DNA from: Clostridia bacterium
GTDB taxonomy: Bacteria > Bacillota > Clostridia > Christensenellales > Aristaeellaceae
NCBI GenBank assembly: GCA_017508975.1
Contig: JAFWQU010000021.1
Span: forward strand, 1-64,000
Length of the DNA stretch: 64,000 nt
Direction: 5' to 3'
The notes under the pieces are model-generated. The model searched no databases. It was not told where the DNA came from and saw only the letters and a list, made by a program, of their open reading frames with translations. Below, piece after piece: positions 63,431 through 64,000 of this stretch. How positions within the stretch are numbered: the stretch's first letter is position 1; the number at the start of each line of letters is the position of its first letter. Position numbers and translations under genes: made by a program.

Positions 63431-63568
63431 CGCTGTATCTCGGTTTATTGTGCTTATTCAGCGACAGGATTTCGCGCCTGCGGGCCGCGGCCAGGTCCGC
63501 AGCCAGACTGGTGGCTTACCGATCTATACTGTTACTGGATTTGCAGTTTTTATTTGAGATCAGAATCA
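63431..63568 (+). repeat. Interspersed palindromic element, copy 8 (degenerate)
   Basis: The core (63470-63530) has GCGCC-TGCG-GGCCGCGGCC, the GTCCGCAGCCAGACTGGTG insert and CTTACCGATC, but the GCCCTGGACCTTCGG part is deleted. The right end TTTGAGATCAGAATCA matches the family terminal repeat, and its last bases are the complement of the purB TGA stop codon (63566-63568). Confidence 0.82.
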
Positions 63569-64000
63569 GACATTCAGTTCCTGGCGCTCGCCCAGCAGTT
63601 CGCGGTTTTCCTCCAGGATCGGGCGGATCACGGAGGCCAGGTAGGCCTCGACCTGCTCCTTGCAGCGGCCGGTGTAGCGCTCCGGCTGCAGGAGGCCGCG
63701 GACCTCCGCCTCGCTCAGCTGGAAGAGCGGGTCCCCGCAAATCCGCTGGATCAGATCGTTCTCTCCGCCCTCGGCCTTGACATGGTTTGCCGCGGCCTGA
63801 GCGTGCACGCGGAGCCGCTCGTGCAGCTCCTGCCGGTTGCCGCCCCGCTGCACCGCATCCATCATGATGTTCTCGGTAGCCATGAAAGGCAGCTCGTTCA
63901 TCACCCGCTGGCGGATGACCTTCTCGTAGACCACCAGCCCGTCGCAGACGTTCACGAGGATGTTCAGGATGCCGTCCACCGCCAGGAAAGCCTCGGCCAT
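63566..64000 (-). CDS. purB: Adenylosuccinate lyase, C-terminal part
   Basis: The 144 residues visible are the C-terminal part of PurB, which acts twice in purine synthesis (SAICAR and adenylosuccinate cleavage). RQRVMNELPFMATENIMMDA and HERLRVHAQAAANHVKAEGG match the Bacillota enzyme, in which the C-terminal helical domain ends soon after a TGRCKEQVEAYL-like helix, as here. The Met at the window edge is internal; the gene continues beyond position 64000. The catalytic Ser loop and active-site His lie outside the window. Its stop codon coincides with the end of element copy 8. Confidence 0.9.
   Translation of the reverse strand: MAEAFLAVDGILNILVNVCDGLVVYEKVIRQRVMNELPFMATENIMMDAVQRGGNRQELHERLRVHAQAAANHVKAEGGENDLIQRICGDPLFQLSEAEVRGLLQPERYTGRCKEQVEAYLASVIRPILEENRELLGERQELNV

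Overview
The window is a high-GC bacterial chromosome segment, most likely from a fermentative gut or rumen member of the Clostridia (Bacillota, possibly Christensenellales-like). The evidence is a pyruvate:ferredoxin oxidoreductase behind a strong promoter, an ECF energising module next to truA, a GluQ-type synthetase, a PucR regulator, AGGAGG-type ribosome binding sites and TTGACA/TATAAT promoters with 17-base spacers. The order-level placement is inference.

Layout. Positions 1-2862 look like the end of an integrated element: AT-rich, with an ~83-base direct repeat, a perfect 15-base inverted repeat, an unrecognised small protein, a structured non-coding stretch and a tyrosine recombinase that ends 84 bases before an intact tRNA-Trp gene. 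From 3.1 kb on the content is core-like. It starts with msrA and an M29 aminopeptidase, a secreted beta-helix/LRR protein, an RlmL-like methyltransferase, a flippase-like membrane protein, yajC and a YbjQ protein. A ferric-type ABC importer operon (binding protein, fused double permease, ATPase, HD protein) lies at 10-15 kb. Opposite it is a secreted protein with three candidate flavinylation motifs (15.6-17.2 kb). Then come a broken integrase, gapA, a FAD oxidoreductase, truA, ecfT-ecfA2-ecfA1, a three-gene ABC-2 exporter and tRNA-Leu. The 27-33 kb part runs rightward: a GH105 hydrolase and a nucleoside (BMP family) ABC importer. From 33 to 53 kb almost everything runs leftward: gluQ, uvrA, a sucrose-phosphorylase-like GH13 with a P-loop kinase and an esterase, a secreted protein of unknown role, a SNF2 ATPase with a small PD-(D/E)XK-like nuclease, a class A PBP, CtpA with a PucR regulator, an orphan EutH and an aminopeptidase P. 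A kinase/nucleotidyltransferase pair (likely hexosamine salvage) and the pyruvate:ferredoxin oxidoreductase run rightward at 53-59 kb. Tex, a BaiN-like flavoprotein, a TrmN6-like methyltransferase and the end of purB close the window.

The most unusual signal is a family of about eight interspersed palindromic elements (~135 bases, terminal inverted repeats, two conserved internal hairpins). They sit only between genes, at 9.8, 17.4, 33.0, 33.1, 37.2, 59.0, 59.2 (inverted) and 63.5 kb. At four copies (gluQ, the GH13 gene, tex, purB) the neighbouring stop codon coincides with the outermost bases of the element, and one copy truncates an integrase gene. The second candidate of interest is the multi-flavin protein at 15.6-17.2 kb.

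No CRISPR array, rRNA or intact insertion sequence with a transposase was seen.
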